The notes below the pieces were generated by a model. The model was given only the letters and a program-made list of their open reading frames with translations. It was not told the DNA's origin and made no database searches. The position numbers were made by a program, and so were the translations under genes. From the NCBI GenBank assembly GCA_903854175.1, contig CAINVQ010000006.1, positions 1 through 7,540 on the forward strand: a stretch of DNA of 7,540 bases. Direction: 5' to 3'. This document shows positions 5,912 through 7,540 of this stretch, one piece after another (the first letter of the stretch is position 1; each line of letters starts with the position of its first letter). Origin of the DNA: an uncultured Actinomycetes bacterium. GTDB lineage: Bacteria; Actinomycetota; Acidimicrobiia; Acidimicrobiales; RAAP-2.

Positions 5912-7540
5912 CCTCGTAAGTGGCTTGTACTTGATTCGGTGCGGAGTGTCAGCGTCAGTGCCGAGGCGCTTTCGACGTTCAGCTTCGTAGTCAGAGAAGT
6001 TACCTTCGAACCAGCGAACTACCGCGTCACCTTCAAAAGCAAGTACGTGAGTAGCGATTCGGTCTAGGAACCAGCGATCGTGACTAATGACTACTGCGCA
6101 ACCCGGAAAGCCAAGTAGCGCATCTTCGAGGGCGCGAAGAGTGTCCACGTCAAGGTCGTTTGTTGGTTCGTCAAGTAGCAGTACGTTTCCACCGGTGCGA
6201 AGTACTTTGGCGAGCTGCACGCGGTTTCGTTCTCCACCGGATATCTCGCCAACCTTCTTCTGCTGGTCACTCCCCTTGAACCCAAAGCTCGAAACGTACG
6301 CGCGCGCATGAATTTCACGGCCGCCAACAATCATGTGCTCTAGTCCTTCACTTATTTCGTCAAAGACTGTTGCGTCAGGATTCAGATTGTCACGAGACTG
6401 ATCAACGTAAGCAAACGAAACTGTTGAACCAATTTCAATGTCGCCAGAATCAGGCTTTTCGAGTTCCGTCATCATCTTGAACAACGTGGTCTTTCCTGCA
6501 CCGTTTGGCCCAATGACTCCAACAATGCCACCTGGAGGAAGTAGAAACGACAAGTTCTCAATAAGTAACTTTTCATCGAAGCTCTTCACAAGATCTGTGG
6601 CATTAACTACCGTGTCACCGAGACGTGGCCCTGGCGGAATCATGATTTCTAACTTGTCGGCACGGCGCTCGGAAGATTCAGATTCAGCAACAAGTTCATT
6701 AAACGTTGTGAGACGTGCTTTACCTTTGCTCTGTCGAGCGCGTGGAGACATGCGAATCCACTCAAGCTCACGTTCGAGAGCAGCTTGGCGAACTTTGTCA
6801 GATTTTTCTTCTTGCGCTAGTCGCTCTTGCTTCTGCTCTAGCCATGATGAGTAGTTCCCCTCCCATGGAATTCCATGGCCACGGTCGAGCTCCAGAATCC
6901 ATGACGCTGCGTTATCAAGAAAGTAACGGTCGTGCGTGATTGCAACAACAGTCCCTGCATAGTCCTGCAAGGTGCGCTCTAACCACGCAACTGATTCAGC
7001 GTCAAGGTGGTTAGTTGGTTCGTCAAGCAGAAGTAGGTCGGGCTTGGAAAGTAGCAAGCGACAAAGTGCCACGCGACGTTTCTCTCCACCAGACAACTTT
7101 GTTACATCGGCGTCAGCTGGTGGAAGTCGAAGTGCGTCCATGGCTATATCGAGCGTGCGCTCTAAGTCCCAAGCATTGACAGCATCAATCTTTGTTTGAA
7201 GGTCAGACTGCTCAGCAAGCAGTGCATCGAAGTCAGCATCAGGGTCACCCATTGCAGCACATACTTCGTTGAACCTAAGTAGTAGGTCACGCTGTTCAGC
7301 TACCCCATCAGCAACGTTTCCAACTACATCTTTTGTCGGATCGAGCTGTGGTTCTTGGGGCAAGTAGCCAACAGTGAACCCAGGAGTTAAGCGTGCTTCA
7401 CCCGTAAAGCCGTCGTCGAGTCCCGCCATAATGCGAAGTAGTGATGACTTACCCGAGCCGTTGCCACCAATTACGCCGATCTTTGCTCCAGGGTAGAAGG
7501 ACAGATTGATTCCCTTCAGCACTTCGCGGTCCGGTGGATA
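5909..7540 (-). CDS. ettA: Energy-dependent translational throttle protein EttA (ABC-F ATPase), 5' end cut off by window edge
   Basis: ABC-F protein without membrane segments; EttA binds the ribosomal E site and gates the first steps of elongation according to the ATP/ADP ratio. 543 residues are visible and the frame is open to base 7540 (it begins YPPDREVLKG), so roughly 12-18 N-terminal residues are missing; the GTG at 7522 is internal. In visible numbering: first Walker A GGNGSGKSS 25-33, the EttA arm insertion about 90-135, signature LSGGEKRR 149-156, Walker B/catalytic Glu in LLLLDEPTNHLD (Glu174). GIPWEGNYSSWLE (223-235) leads into a charged linker (about 232-282) that contacts P-site tRNA in this family. 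The second domain has GPNGAGKTT 344-352, ISGGERNR 433-440 and LLLDEPTNDLD with Glu458. The PHRIKYKPL tail is EttA-specific. It is upstream of kynA on the same strand. Confidence 0.95.
   Translation of the reverse strand, partial: YPPDREVLKGINLSFYPGAKIGVIGGNGSGKSSLLRIMAGLDDGFTGEARLTPGFTVGYLPQEPQLDPTKDVVGNVADGVAEQRDLLLRFNEVCAAMGDPDADFDALLAEQSDLQTKIDAVNAWDLERTLDIAMDALRLPPADADVTKLSGGEKRRVALCRLLLSKPDLLLLDEPTNHLDAESVAWLERTLQDYAGTVVAITHDRYFLDNAASWILELDRGHGIPWEGNYSSWLEQKQERLAQEEKSDKVRQAALERELEWIRMSPRARQSKGKARLTTFNELVAESESSERRADKLEIMIPPGPRLGDTVVNATDLVKSFDEKLLIENLSFLLPPGGIVGVIGPNGAGKTTLFKMMTELEKPDSGDIEIGSTVSFAYVDQSRDNLNPDATVFDEISEGLEHMIVGGREIHARAYVSSFGFKGSDQQKKVGEISGGERNRVQLAKVLRTGGNVLLLDEPTNDLDVDTLRALEDALLGFPGCAVVISHDRWFLDRIATHVLAFEGDAVVRWFEGNFSDYEAERRKRLGTDADTPHRIKYKPLTR

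Noticed and set aside
6438..6854. 138-codon plus-strand open frame opposite ettA
   Set aside because: Antisense shadow of a highly conserved ABC-F gene, with low-complexity Ser/Arg-rich translation and no Shine-Dalgarno support.
6863..6878. 16-bp perfect palindrome CCATGGAATTCCATGG
   Set aside because: It lies inside ettA and encodes HGIPW, part of a conserved EttA motif, so codon choice explains it without a separate site; chance expectation in the window is about 0.1.

Overview
The window looks like ordinary chromosomal DNA from a bacterium, most likely an actinomycete-type lineage (Actinomycetota). The main grounds are the 3-hydroxybutyryl-CoA dehydrogenase, whose C-terminal half reads like the actinobacterial FadB2 type, the short family I pyrophosphatase, and frequent GTG starts. 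Base composition looks moderate (roughly mid-40s % GC by eye), lower than most cultivated actinomycetes. That would suit an aquatic lineage such as Acidimicrobiia, but this placement is inference. I see no mobile elements, phage genes, CRISPR arrays, tRNAs or rRNAs.

Layout. The left part (1-1890) is all on the minus strand. Read in transcription order it holds inorganic pyrophosphatase (ppa), a small unrecognised gene that appears interrupted or mis-started, a four-helix membrane protein resembling DUF6069, and a classical short-chain dehydrogenase cut off by the window's left edge. A 123-bp divergent intergenic region (1891-2013) separates ppa from fadB2 on the plus strand. After a 141-bp gap follows purU (formyltetrahydrofolate deformylase), also on the plus strand. 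purU ends exactly where the minus-strand kynU ends, with no base between the two stop codons. The right part (3883-7540) is a minus-strand run transcribed ettA -> kynA -> kynU. ettA is missing about its first dozen or so residues at the right edge.

How the genes fit together. kynA (tryptophan 2,3-dioxygenase) and kynU (kynureninase) overlap by a GTGA stop/start and are surely one translationally coupled unit. Together they convert tryptophan towards anthranilate plus alanine. The middle step, removal of the formyl group from N-formylkynurenine, has no recognisable formamidase gene in the window. The convergent neighbour purU encodes a formyl hydrolase that releases formate from 10-formyl-THF. 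Both routes therefore meet at formate and one-carbon metabolism, and PurU is a speculative candidate for the missing step. ppa, ettA, fadB2 and the SDR are housekeeping or general metabolic genes.

The points most worth a second look are the in-frame amber codon upstream of the small gene at 1070, the hairpin that starts on the ettA stop codon and occupies the ettA-kynA gap, the abutting purU/kynU stops inside a 12-bp palindrome, and the missing formamidase. I found no clear evidence for a wholly new system.
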